The notes below the pieces were generated by a model, which was given only the letters and a program-made list of their open reading frames with translations, ran no database searches and had not been told where the DNA came from. Source: Terriglobia bacterium (GTDB lineage: Bacteria > Acidobacteriota > Terriglobia > Terriglobales > Acidobacteriaceae). From it: 64,000 nucleotides of DNA. The DNA is taken from the NCBI GenBank assembly GCA_020073665.1, contig JAIQEU010000009.1, positions 186,001-250,000 on the forward strand, read 5' to 3'. A program made the position numbers and the translations under genes. Positions 8,927 through 17,876 of the stretch are shown here, in pieces; position 1 is the stretch's first letter; each line of letters opens with the position of its first letter.

Positions 8927-10405
8927 TTGTCCCAAAAAATGCTCATCCCAAAGTCACGAAATCAAAAGTTCACCGTTTTACTTCTGGCAATGGTGCTTGT
9001 TTTCTCCTTGTCGCTAACCGTGCAGGCCCAGGTGCCGCTCAAGAAGATCAGCGTCGACGCCTTTACCAACACTGACAGCGAACACAAGACCGAAGTCGAG
9101 GCCGATACCTTCTCTAACGGAAACACCATTGTGACTACGTTCCAGGAGGGACGGTTCAACGTCGGCGGCGGCTGCTCCGACATTGGCTGGGCCACCTCGC
9201 TCGACGGCGGCGTGACCTGGCAACACGGCTCACTGCCCGGCATCACCACTATCGAAGGCAGCGGTCCGTTTGATCGCGTCAGTGATCCGGCGGTGGTGTT
9301 CGATGCCGCCCACGGCGTGTGGATGATTGCCACCCTGCCCATCTTGAATAGCGGCGGGCCGCACACGGCCATGCTTATCAGCCGCTCGACCGACGGCATC
9401 AATTGGGATGACCCGGTCAGCGTCACTCCTAAGGTGGAAAACAGCGACAAGACCTGGGTGAGTTGCGACAACAATGCCAGCAGCCCGTTCTTTGGCCACT
9501 GCTACGCGGCCTGGGACGACAACCTCGCGGGCGATGTAATTTTCATGAACACCTCCACGGATGGCGGGCTTACCTGGGCCGCGGCCAAGCAGCCCGCTGG
9601 CGGACCGACGGGCTTGGGCGGCAATCCGCAGTCGGCGCCCAACGGCACCGTCGTAGTTCCCGGTTCCGACGCCTTCTCCAGTTCGATCCAGTCCTTCACT
9701 TCAAAGAATGGCGGCGCCAGCTGGACCGGCATCGTAACTATAACGACCACCTCCACCCACACCATCGCAGGTGGCTTGCGTGACCTGAACCTGCCCACCT
9801 CGACCATGGATGCTGCCGGCCGAACCTTCGTGGTTTTCCACGATTGCCGTTTCCGCGCGGGCTGTGCGTCGAACGATATCGTGATCAGTTCCTCGGCCAA
9901 TGGCAGAACCTGGTCGGCGGTGAGGCGGGTTCCCATTGATGCCGTCAACAGCACTGTGGACCACTTCATTCCCGGCATTGAAGTGGAGCCCGGGACGTCC
10001 GGTGCAACCGCGCACCTCGGCGTTAGCTACTATTTTTATCCCGTGGCCAACTGCACCTTCAGCACCTGCCAGTTGATGGAAGGCTTTATCTCTTCCCCGG
10101 ACGGGGGCAAGACCTGGACGGCTCCCACCACCGTGACCGGGCCCATGAATCTGGCCTGGCTGCCGGCAACTTCGTTGGGGCAGATGGTCGGCGACTACCA
10201 GTCGGTTTCTTACGTGGGGAGCAAGGCCCATCCCGGCGTGGTGGCCGCAGCGAAGAACAATGGCAGCGTCTTCAACGAAGCCATGTTTGCCCCGGTAACC
10301 GGGTTGGCAGAAGGTCTGGCGTTGTACAACTCAGACCAGGACAGGCCCGTTCCTAACGCCCATTCCGATCACCCGCCGAATACCGTACCCGTAAAGGCAC
10401 AGTGA
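8927..10405 (+). CDS. Secreted sialidase-fold (BNR/Asp-box) protein
   Basis: A 492-residue exported protein with signal FTVLLLAMVLVFSLSLTVQA. Asp-box motifs recur (SLDGGVTWQH, STDGGLTWAA, SKNGGASWTG, SPDGGKTWTA), marking a six-bladed sialidase-like propeller. The TTG start at 8927 is preferred because GGAGG lies six bases upstream (8916-8920); the ATG at 8939 lacks a close site. No full sialidase catalytic set (Arg triad, Tyr/Glu pair) could be assigned by eye, so it may be a binding protein. It ends in a clear terminator at 10428. Confidence 0.75.
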   Translation: MSQKMLIPKSRNQKFTVLLLAMVLVFSLSLTVQAQVPLKKISVDAFTNTDSEHKTEVEADTFSNGNTIVTTFQEGRFNVGGGCSDIGWATSLDGGVTWQHGSLPGITTIEGSGPFDRVSDPAVVFDAAHGVWMIATLPILNSGGPHTAMLISRSTDGINWDDPVSVTPKVENSDKTWVSCDNNASSPFFGHCYAAWDDNLAGDVIFMNTSTDGGLTWAAAKQPAGGPTGLGGNPQSAPNGTVVVPGSDAFSSSIQSFTSKNGGASWTGIVTITTTSTHTIAGGLRDLNLPTSTMDAAGRTFVVFHDCRFRAGCASNDIVISSSANGRTWSAVRRVPIDAVNSTVDHFIPGIEVEPGTSGATAHLGVSYYFYPVANCTFSTCQLMEGFISSPDGGKTWTAPTTVTGPMNLAWLPATSLGQMVGDYQSVSYVGSKAHPGVVAAAKNNGSVFNEAMFAPVTGLAEGLALYNSDQDRPVPNAHSDHPPNTVPVKAQ

Positions 10406-10427
10406 AGGAATTGCAGGTTCAACCATC

Positions 10428-10463
10428 CGGCGTGCAGCGAAAAAGCTGCACGCCGTTTTCTTT
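10428..10463 (+). terminator. Rho-independent terminator
   Basis: A perfect 11-bp stem, CGGCGTGCAGC (10428-10438) with GCTGCACGCCG (10445-10455), encloses a six-base A-rich loop and is followed directly by TTTTCTTT. It ends transcription of the sialidase-fold gene before the convergent gene at 10491. Confidence 0.9.
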
Positions 10464-10490
10464 ATGGTAGCGGCAACCGACGACAGTTTT

Positions 10491-11591
10491 CTAATTCGCC
10501 ATCTTCGCCACGTGCACATCGAACCCAGTCTTCGGCAGCAGTGAGGTCAGTTCAAATGCCTTAAAGCCATCGCCGGTAATTTCGGTGTGGCGGTAGAGGC
10601 CGGGCTCGCTTTCCACCATTTCCCGCCGGCCTTCCAGGTCGTCCAGAAACGCCTGCGCGGTTTTCACCTCAGCCCGGCGGCCGCTGGTTTGGCTCACGAT
10701 GGCTTCCGCGGCGTAGGACTGCACCAGCTTGGGCCAATATTTCTCCAGCAGGTTGGTACTGGCAAATACGTCGGCCCAGATGATCTCACCGTTGACCGCC
10801 ACCACCACCCCCACAGCATTGCGGTCGCGCAGTTGCTTGATCAGGCTTTCGTAATCGCGACGAATAGGCGCCGCCACGGCGTCCACTTTCTGCTTCACAT
10901 CCGGGTTCTGCATCACCGTGGCATAGGAACTGGTCCCCTCTAGGGCCGGTGCCGCGGCGGGAGCGGCTTCGACCATGACGGTCTCCCGCGCCTTTCCTAC
11001 CTCAGCCCAGACCTTGTCCTGGTCCTTGTCGGCCATGGCGCGGCCCCGCACTGCCGGCTGCGCCATCGCGGAATCGAAAGAGCCAAAACTCGCCTTGGCA
11101 CCGGTCCACCGGCCCGGCTCCACGCAGAACACGCCCACGTCAATGGGATCGCTCTCGGCGGGCACCAGGCGATCTTTGCCGATGACGCGATCCTGTTTGC
11201 CGCCGGTGACAATCTCACCGGCAAGTAAAATCAGCGGCCGTTTGGAGTTATTAATCAGCACCAGCCGGTTGACTTGCGCTCCTCCTCCACTGTGCGAGGG
11301 CAGCGTCTGTACCGGGTGCCGCAGCCGTACCATCGGAGACGTGTGTCCCGACTCCGTGACCACCACTTCTCCCGAGCGCAGACCCTCGTCCAGAGTCAGA
11401 AATTCCTGCGTGTCGTGGGACCTAGCGGCCACCACCGGAAATACCGTCAGGTTCCCGCGCCGAATCGGTTCCAGTACCTTGTAGCCGGAGCCCGAGGGAA
11501 CCTCGCCGGCAGGCGCGAGACATGGCAAAATCACCGCCGCGACCAGTGCCACGGCCAGCAATACAACCAGCACTAACAGCTTCGGATTCAT
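10491..11591 (-). CDS. Membrane-anchored ARPP-1-domain protein
   Basis: A 366-residue protein. An N-terminal hydrophobic helix (LLVLVVLLAVALVAAVIL) anchors or exports it, and an ARPP-1-like domain follows. Landmarks are FLTLDEGLRSGEVVVTE, RPLILLAGEIVTGGKQDRV and VFCVEPGRW, which match what I recall of that family (ARG/Rhodanese-phosphatase-associated proteins). The ATG at 11591 has GGAGGAG upstream; the frame continues 53 codons further without a signal. The biochemical role of the family is not established. Confidence 0.7.
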   Translation of the reverse strand: MNPKLLVLVVLLAVALVAAVILPCLAPAGEVPSGSGYKVLEPIRRGNLTVFPVVAARSHDTQEFLTLDEGLRSGEVVVTESGHTSPMVRLRHPVQTLPSHSGGGAQVNRLVLINNSKRPLILLAGEIVTGGKQDRVIGKDRLVPAESDPIDVGVFCVEPGRWTGAKASFGSFDSAMAQPAVRGRAMADKDQDKVWAEVGKARETVMVEAAPAAAPALEGTSSYATVMQNPDVKQKVDAVAAPIRRDYESLIKQLRDRNAVGVVVAVNGEIIWADVFASTNLLEKYWPKLVQSYAAEAIVSQTSGRRAEVKTAQAFLDDLEGRREMVESEPGLYRHTEITGDGFKAFELTSLLPKTGFDVHVAKMAN

Positions 11592-11777
11592 GGGACTCCT
11601 CCATCCTGCAGGGACACCTCCGGCTTCCGGGCCAGGCCGGTGTTCTCCGGGGGGTCCGTTCCTTACCCTGCTGTCTGATGAACGGCAGAATTCGATCTGC
11701 TTGCATCCAAAAAGTTGGTAGCATCCAGAGTGGGCGATCGTCGAAAGCATCGCGCGGTGTCAATGTAGTCAGTAACT

Positions 11778-11848
11778 GGTAGCTGGGGGCTGGTAGTTGG
11801 TAGCCGGGAGCACATGATGCTTTGCCCAGCTGCCAGCCACCAGCTACC
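11778..11848. repeat. Inverted repeat of GCTGG/CCAGC phrases abutting the sigma-factor start
   Basis: The 23-base arms at 11778-11800 and 11826-11848 are complementary at 20 positions (for example GGTAGCTGG against CCAGCTACC), with a 25-base loop. The 3' arm ends two bases before the ATG at 11851. A near-identical left arm occurs behind trxA at 14928. The arms leave no room for an ordinary ribosome-binding site. Confidence 0.75.
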
Positions 11849-11850
11849 GT

Positions 11851-12783
11851 ATGCAGCAAATGAGCGGCGCCACTCAACCCGCTGTCGCAATTCCGCCGGA
11901 GATCGAATCTCTGCTGGCCGAGCTCTACCTCAAGAGCAACGGGGAGAAGTACGGTGTCAGCCAGCAAGACTTCTGCACCATCCTGCAGGAAATCCGTGCC
12001 AAGTACCTGGCCGCTGATCTCGAAACTCGCGCGGTCCGGGAACTGTATGGGAGTCTGCGGGTCGAGGAACTGGTTCTCGCTCGTGCTTGCGCCGCCGGAC
12101 ACGAACGCGCCTGGGAAGTCTTCATGGTGCGCTATCGCGAGAAGCTGTACGACATCGCGGGGTACATTGCAAAGGAAAGCTCGGCCGCACGGGAGTTGGC
12201 AGATTCCCTCTATGCCGATTTGTACGGTACTCGCACGCGCGATGGGGAACGGGTGTCGAAGCTGGCGTCCTACACCGGGCGCGGATCGCTCGAAGGCTGG
12301 CTGCGCACCGTGATGGCGCAGGAGTTCGTGAACCGCTACCGCCGCCAGCGCAAGCTGGTCAGCCTGGACGAAGAGAGCGAAGAGGGAACGCAATTCGCTG
12401 CGCCCGATCCCGAGCCCGCAACCGCGGTAGACCCCCGGGTGGAAGCCGCTACCGACGAAGCCCTTGCCGCGCTGCCGGCTGAAGACCGCATGGTGCTGGC
12501 GTCGTATTATCTTGATGGCCGTACCCTGGCCGAGATCGCCCGTACCCTGGGGGTGCACGAATCCACCATCAGCCGCAAACTCGACAAGGTGGCCAAGGCC
12601 TTACGCAAGCAGGTGTTGGCCAGCCTGGGCCGGCGCGGCCTGAGCCGCCGCCAGGCACAGGAGGCACTCGAAGTGGACGTTCGTGACTTGCGGGTGAATA
12701 TTCGCCGCCGCCTGGCGCAAGAAGAGCCATCCCAGACGTTCCCAGAAAAGAACGCAGGGGCTCGGGCGGTGGACGGGCCGTAA
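11851..12783 (+). CDS. RNA polymerase sigma factor, ECF-like sigma-70 family
   Basis: A 310-residue sigma factor, longer than the usual 180-200 residues because of an N-terminal extension of about 80 residues. Region 2 carries HERAWEVFMVRYREKLYDIA and, later, TGRGSLEGWLRTVMAQEFVN. Region 4 (ALPAEDRMVLASYYLDGRTL, then AEIARTLGVHESTISRKLDK) is a clear helix-turn-helix. The next gene (12870) is its likely membrane anti-sigma factor. The ATG at 11851, or the one at 11860, lacks a Shine-Dalgarno site because a hairpin arm occupies that space, so translation may be controlled or the true start may be further in. Confidence 0.8.
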   Translation: MQQMSGATQPAVAIPPEIESLLAELYLKSNGEKYGVSQQDFCTILQEIRAKYLAADLETRAVRELYGSLRVEELVLARACAAGHERAWEVFMVRYREKLYDIAGYIAKESSAARELADSLYADLYGTRTRDGERVSKLASYTGRGSLEGWLRTVMAQEFVNRYRRQRKLVSLDEESEEGTQFAAPDPEPATAVDPRVEAATDEALAALPAEDRMVLASYYLDGRTLAEIARTLGVHESTISRKLDKVAKALRKQVLASLGRRGLSRRQAQEALEVDVRDLRVNIRRRLAQEEPSQTFPEKNAGARAVDGP

Positions 12784-12869
12784 TGATCGCCGGATCGAAG
12801 ACGCGGAGGGCGACGCCCGTTGGTGAGACGATGCACGAGTCCCGTAGGGACGACTGAAACGCAAACGCA

Positions 12870-14027
12870 ATGCCAGACATCCCCAAAATCGCACGCCAGC
12901 GCCTGGAGGCAATGACGAGCCCCGGTCCGCATCCCGACCCGGACTTGCTCAACGCTTTCCTGGAGAAGGCCCTGGCTGAACGCGAGCGCCAACCAATCCT
13001 GGAGCATCTGGCGCACTGCGCCGACTGTCGCGAAGTCGTGTCGTTGGCGGTGCCGCCCATGGAAGCTGCTGCGCCCGCGCCGGTCCGTGCGGGATGGTTG
13101 AGTTGGCCGGTGCTGCGTTGGGCGGCTGCGGCGGCTTGCGTAGTGGTGGTGGGGGCAGCGGTCACGCTTCATTTCCGGGACCAGGGACGGATGGCGACTT
13201 TCACGCAGGAAAAAGAAACCACCGCAGCAATGGACAAGAGCGCGAAGGTCGAAGCGAAAGCTGAAGCGCCAAATAACCTTGTAGCGGCGAACGCGGATTC
13301 CGCGCAAGTGATCCTAGAGAAGCGCGCCGTTGTTGCCACGTCTGGCAAGGCGAAACAGGCAGAGAGCGGACTGGCCCTAAAGCTGCCCGCGCCCGCAGCG
13401 CCGAAATCGAGTGATGTCCCGGCAGTTGCGCCGCCGCAGCAACCCGCCGCGGCCGCTCCCGAACCCGCGCGAAGCCGCGCGGATCTGGACGACAAGAAAG
13501 TGGCAGAAACGGTCGAGGTCGCAGCCGCGAACGAAAGCGCCGCAGTCGAAGTCACAGGGCCCGCTCCCGGAAAAGCTAAAGAGGAGTTCCGCAAATCGAC
13601 CGCCCAGGCCAGCGCAGAGATGGGCGCGGTTGCGTATAAGGCATCGAACACAGTGGAGAAGGACGCGCTGTCGTCGGTGAACGGCATCGTGCCGGTGCCG
13701 CGCTGGACGCTGTCGTCCGACGGTACGCTCCAGCGCTCGCTCAACGGCGGCAAGAGTTGGGAGACGATCCCGGTTGCCAGCCAAGCCAAGTTTCGCGCCT
13801 TGGCGGCCTTTGGTCAGGAAATCTGGGTGGGCGGTTCCGCCGGCGCACTCTACCACTCGCTCGATGCCGGCGCGCATTGGATCCGAGTGAAGCCGGTAGC
13901 CGGCGGCACAGCGTTGACCGTCGACATCATCGGCGTCGAGTTCACCGATCCCCAACACGGCAAGCTGACCACCACCAGCGAAACCTGGTTTACCAGCGAC
14001 GGCGGCCAGAACTGGACGAAGCAGTAG
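12870..14027 (+). CDS. Zinc-finger anti-sigma factor fused to a BNR/YCF48-like sensor domain
   Basis: A 385-residue single-pass membrane protein. Cytoplasmic residues 1-75 hold the zf-HC2/ZAS motif HLAHCADC (H-x3-C-x2-C) found in anti-sigma factors. A transmembrane helix follows near residues 80-100 (AAAAACVVVVGAAVTLHF). A long Ala/Lys/Glu-rich periplasmic linker then leads to a C-terminal YCF48-like segment with Asp-box turns (SLNGGKSWET, SLDAGAHWIR, TSDGGQNWTK). It lies 86 bases behind the sigma gene and probably holds that sigma at the membrane. The gap holds a small GTCCC-GTA-GGGAC palindrome at 12839-12851. What the propeller senses is unknown. Confidence 0.75.
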   Translation: MPDIPKIARQRLEAMTSPGPHPDPDLLNAFLEKALAERERQPILEHLAHCADCREVVSLAVPPMEAAAPAPVRAGWLSWPVLRWAAAAACVVVVGAAVTLHFRDQGRMATFTQEKETTAAMDKSAKVEAKAEAPNNLVAANADSAQVILEKRAVVATSGKAKQAESGLALKLPAPAAPKSSDVPAVAPPQQPAAAAPEPARSRADLDDKKVAETVEVAAANESAAVEVTGPAPGKAKEEFRKSTAQASAEMGAVAYKASNTVEKDALSSVNGIVPVPRWTLSSDGTLQRSLNGGKSWETIPVASQAKFRALAAFGQEIWVGGSAGALYHSLDAGAHWIRVKPVAGGTALTVDIIGVEFTDPQHGKLTTTSETWFTSDGGQNWTKQ

Positions 14028-14589
14028 CAGCCGGTTGCGGCGCGAGCTTCCCGTTTTGGGTCAACTATTTTTCAAGCGGCTCACAATCTTGCGGGAAAAG
14101 CCTCTTCGCGGCGCTTGCAAAAGCAGTTCGTAACCGCCATCGCTTGACCTTGTCCGCAAGAGCTCTTTCTCTTGGAGCGCCAACAAATTAGCGGGAAGCA
14201 TCCACTCCGCACCTCGGCGCTACACGGTTACCTGCGGTACCAGCCGCAAGGGTTACTGCCAAAACAGCGCAGTTACCTAAGTGACGTTTACACCTGCATG
14301 GCCTCACTCTAATATCCGAATCGTGGTTTGGCAGTTCTGGGGGAGGGCTGCCGAGGCGTCCTGAACTGAAAAGTTTAGGGCGCTTTTTATTTTTGGGCCG
14401 CAAGTGGCAGCTCATCGCATCCTGCCTCGAACCAGCAGTCACGCGCGCTGCGTGGGGCCGCCACCTGCCCTTGCGACTTCCCGCACTTCTTTGCATCTAA
14501 TTCAGGTGTTACCATAGTAAGTTCGTTTTGGGCGGTGCCACGCTGCTGGGCAGCTGCCAACGCCCTGGGACCTATCCACTGGAGGAGAG
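14028..14589. other. Long intergenic region upstream of trxA
   Basis: I find no open frame with coding character and no tRNA, tmRNA, SRP RNA or RNase P core in these 560 bases. A T-rich run (CTTTTTATTTTTGG near 14382) has no obvious preceding stem. The last 100 bases hold a promoter candidate for trxA. A structured small RNA cannot be excluded without folding or expression data. Confidence 0.5.
14491..14518 (+). promoter_or_regulatory. Candidate promoter of trxA
   Basis: TTGCAT (14491-14496) and CATAGT (14513-14518) are spaced by 16 bases, a fair sigma-70-type pair about 70 bases upstream of the thioredoxin ATG. No operator-like symmetry is seen nearby. Confidence 0.4.
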
Positions 14590-14922
14590 ATGGCTAGCAA
14601 GGAAATCTTTGAAGTGAATGATGCGAATTTTGACCAGGATGTGCTGAAGTCGGAGCAGCCCGTGCTCGTGGACTTCTGGGCGACCTGGTGTGGTCCGTGC
14701 CGAGCCATCGCCCCCATCGTTGACGAACTGGCGACCGAATACCATGGCAAGGTCAAGGTCGGCAAAATGGATGTTGACCGCAACAGCGCCACTCCCATGC
14801 GCTACGGCGTTCGCGGCATACCCACGCTGCTGGTGTTCAAGGGCGGCCAGGTGAAGGAACAGATCGTGGGCTACGTGCCCAAGGAAACCATCCAGAAGGC
14901 CATCGACAAGCACCTGGGATAA
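14590..14922 (+). CDS. trxA: Thioredoxin
   Basis: A 110-residue cytoplasmic thioredoxin, the dithiol electron donor for ribonucleotide reductase, peroxiredoxins and other targets. The redox motif WCGPC is at residues 33-37, preceded by VLVDFWAT. The cis-proline segment RGIPTLLVFKGG and the Gly-Tyr turn VGYVPKE are present, and the length is typical. The start has a strong GGAGGAG site. The gene stands alone, ending before a hairpin repeat. Confidence 0.95.
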   Translation: MASKEIFEVNDANFDQDVLKSEQPVLVDFWATWCGPCRAIAPIVDELATEYHGKVKVGKMDVDRNSATPMRYGVRGIPTLLVFKGGQVKEQIVGYVPKETIQKAIDKHLG

Positions 14923-14927
14923 AGTCG

Positions 14928-14982
14928 GCAGCTGGGGGCTGGCAGCTGGTAACTGCGCTTGACCTCCCAGCGACCAACTACC
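14928..14982. repeat. Second copy of the GCTGG-type inverted repeat, behind trxA
   Basis: GGCAGCTGGGGGCTGG at 14928-14943 resembles the left arm at 11778. CCAGCGACCAACTACC at 14967-14982 is its imperfect reverse complement. It lies directly after the trxA stop and lacks a T-tract. Confidence 0.6.
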
Positions 14983-15016
14983 CGCCACTTTTTTCTTCAG
15001 GTCATCCGTCGTCAGC

Positions 15017-15050
15017 AAAAATGCAAGGGCACACCTTACGGTGTGCCCTT
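15017..15050 (-). terminator. Rho-independent terminator of the 15075 gene
   Basis: AAGGGCACACC (15025-15035) pairs perfectly over 11 bp with GGTGTGCCCTT (15040-15050) around the tetraloop TTAC. Read on the minus strand the hairpin is followed by GCATTTTT, so it ends transcription of the gene at 15075-15491. It may also stop read-through from trxA on the other strand. Confidence 0.75.
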
Positions 15051-15074
15051 CGCTGCGTTCGTCCCCCCGGACGG

Positions 15075-15491
15075 TCAGCGCAGCGATGCCGTTACCGTCA
15101 CGTCCTTCGCGGCTGAATCTCTAGCCAGCTCGATTTCCTGGCGACTCTCAAGCAGTTGGTGGCCAGCGGCCGATCCTGCGACCCAGATCTGCGCCAGGAA
15201 GTACTGGTCGCCATAGCGATGGAACACCAGCTTGGTGTTCTGGGAAGCTGCCAGTTTTTCGCAGGGCAACGAGAGAACCAGGCTCAGTGGTTTCTCGTCT
15301 TTATTGCGGATCGACAGCGAACTTCCTGCCATGTCCATGCTCTTGACGGTGTATTCGCCCGCGGGCAGCGTCTGTTTGTCGACGATGAAGTTGAACGGAA
15401 TATCCGCTTTTACGCGGATGGTCTGGGCGAATGCCGATGCCGCTACCAATACCAGACCCAGTCCCAACAGAGTGCGCAATTTGTTTTTCAT
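15075..15491 (-). CDS. Small secreted beta-rich protein of unknown function
   Basis: A 138-residue protein with a clear signal peptide (MKNKLRTLLGLGLVLVAASA, cleavage after FAQ). The mature part begins TIRVKADIPFNFIVDKQTLP and continues AGEYTVK, a pattern I recall in many small secreted Acidobacteriota proteins without known role. No catalytic motif is seen. The start is marked by GAGGAGG, and transcription ends at the hairpin at 15025. Confidence 0.7.
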   Translation of the reverse strand: MKNKLRTLLGLGLVLVAASAFAQTIRVKADIPFNFIVDKQTLPAGEYTVKSMDMAGSSLSIRNKDEKPLSLVLSLPCEKLAASQNTKLVFHRYGDQYFLAQIWVAGSAAGHQLLESRQEIELARDSAAKDVTVTASLR

Positions 15492-15863
15492 AAATCCTCC
15501 TCAGTTAGTGAGACGGTAGAGCTGCACAGCCTCGGCCTCTGTCGCCACCAGGTGACCGCTGAAGTCGTTGTTGGCCGTCCCCACATCTCGCAACGGCTTT
15601 GAAAACCGTTGCCGTACTTACTCATTGCAGGTGGCGTGCCAGAGCTATGGCGTTTTCTGAACCCGTGCTGTGCATGCCCACAAGCTGCTGATCGGCGGAG
15701 AGTTGCTCCTAAGCTGCCTCGAAATTCCTGCATTGCGCGCCGGCCCACTTCCTATCGTTTCGCGGTTTTCGCTAACCCGACGGTTAATCTCGCTATCCCG
15801 AAAGTTAATTTTCTGGCGGTCGTGCACAATCCCGCCCCAGTGTGCTAAACCAACGGAAGCACG
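15492..15863. other. Intergenic region between divergent genes with structured sites
   Basis: These 372 bases separate the divergent small secreted protein gene and the sigma-54 activator gene. They contain no credible gene. A hairpin GCAACGG (15590-15596) with CCGTTGC (15606-15612) and a pair of 19-base direct repeats (15770-15809) are the visible features, so this looks like a regulatory region. Confidence 0.6.
15770..15809. promoter_or_regulatory. Pair of 19-base direct repeats with 21-base period
   Basis: The copies at 15770-15788 and 15791-15809 share 16 of 19 bases (CGCTA.CCCGA..GTTAAT as common core). Their centres are 21 bases apart, two helical turns, as for tandem protein-binding sites. 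They lie 55 to 95 bases upstream of the sigma-54 activator start, which suggests autoregulation or another transcription factor. Confidence 0.55.
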
Positions 15864-17798
<1,935 letters not shown>

Positions 17799-17876
17799 GA
17801 AGCGGCTTTGGGCTATCAATTTCAGCCAACCACGCGGAAGCCAAGATGATCTCCCTTCCGCCAAGAAACGCAGCCA

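Noticed and set aside
14028-14589. Possible tRNA, tmRNA, SRP RNA or 6S RNA in the long gap
   Set aside because: A GGTTCGAGGC-like string on the minus strand suggested a T-arm, but the stem does not pair; no conserved RNA core was found. A novel RNA remains possible.
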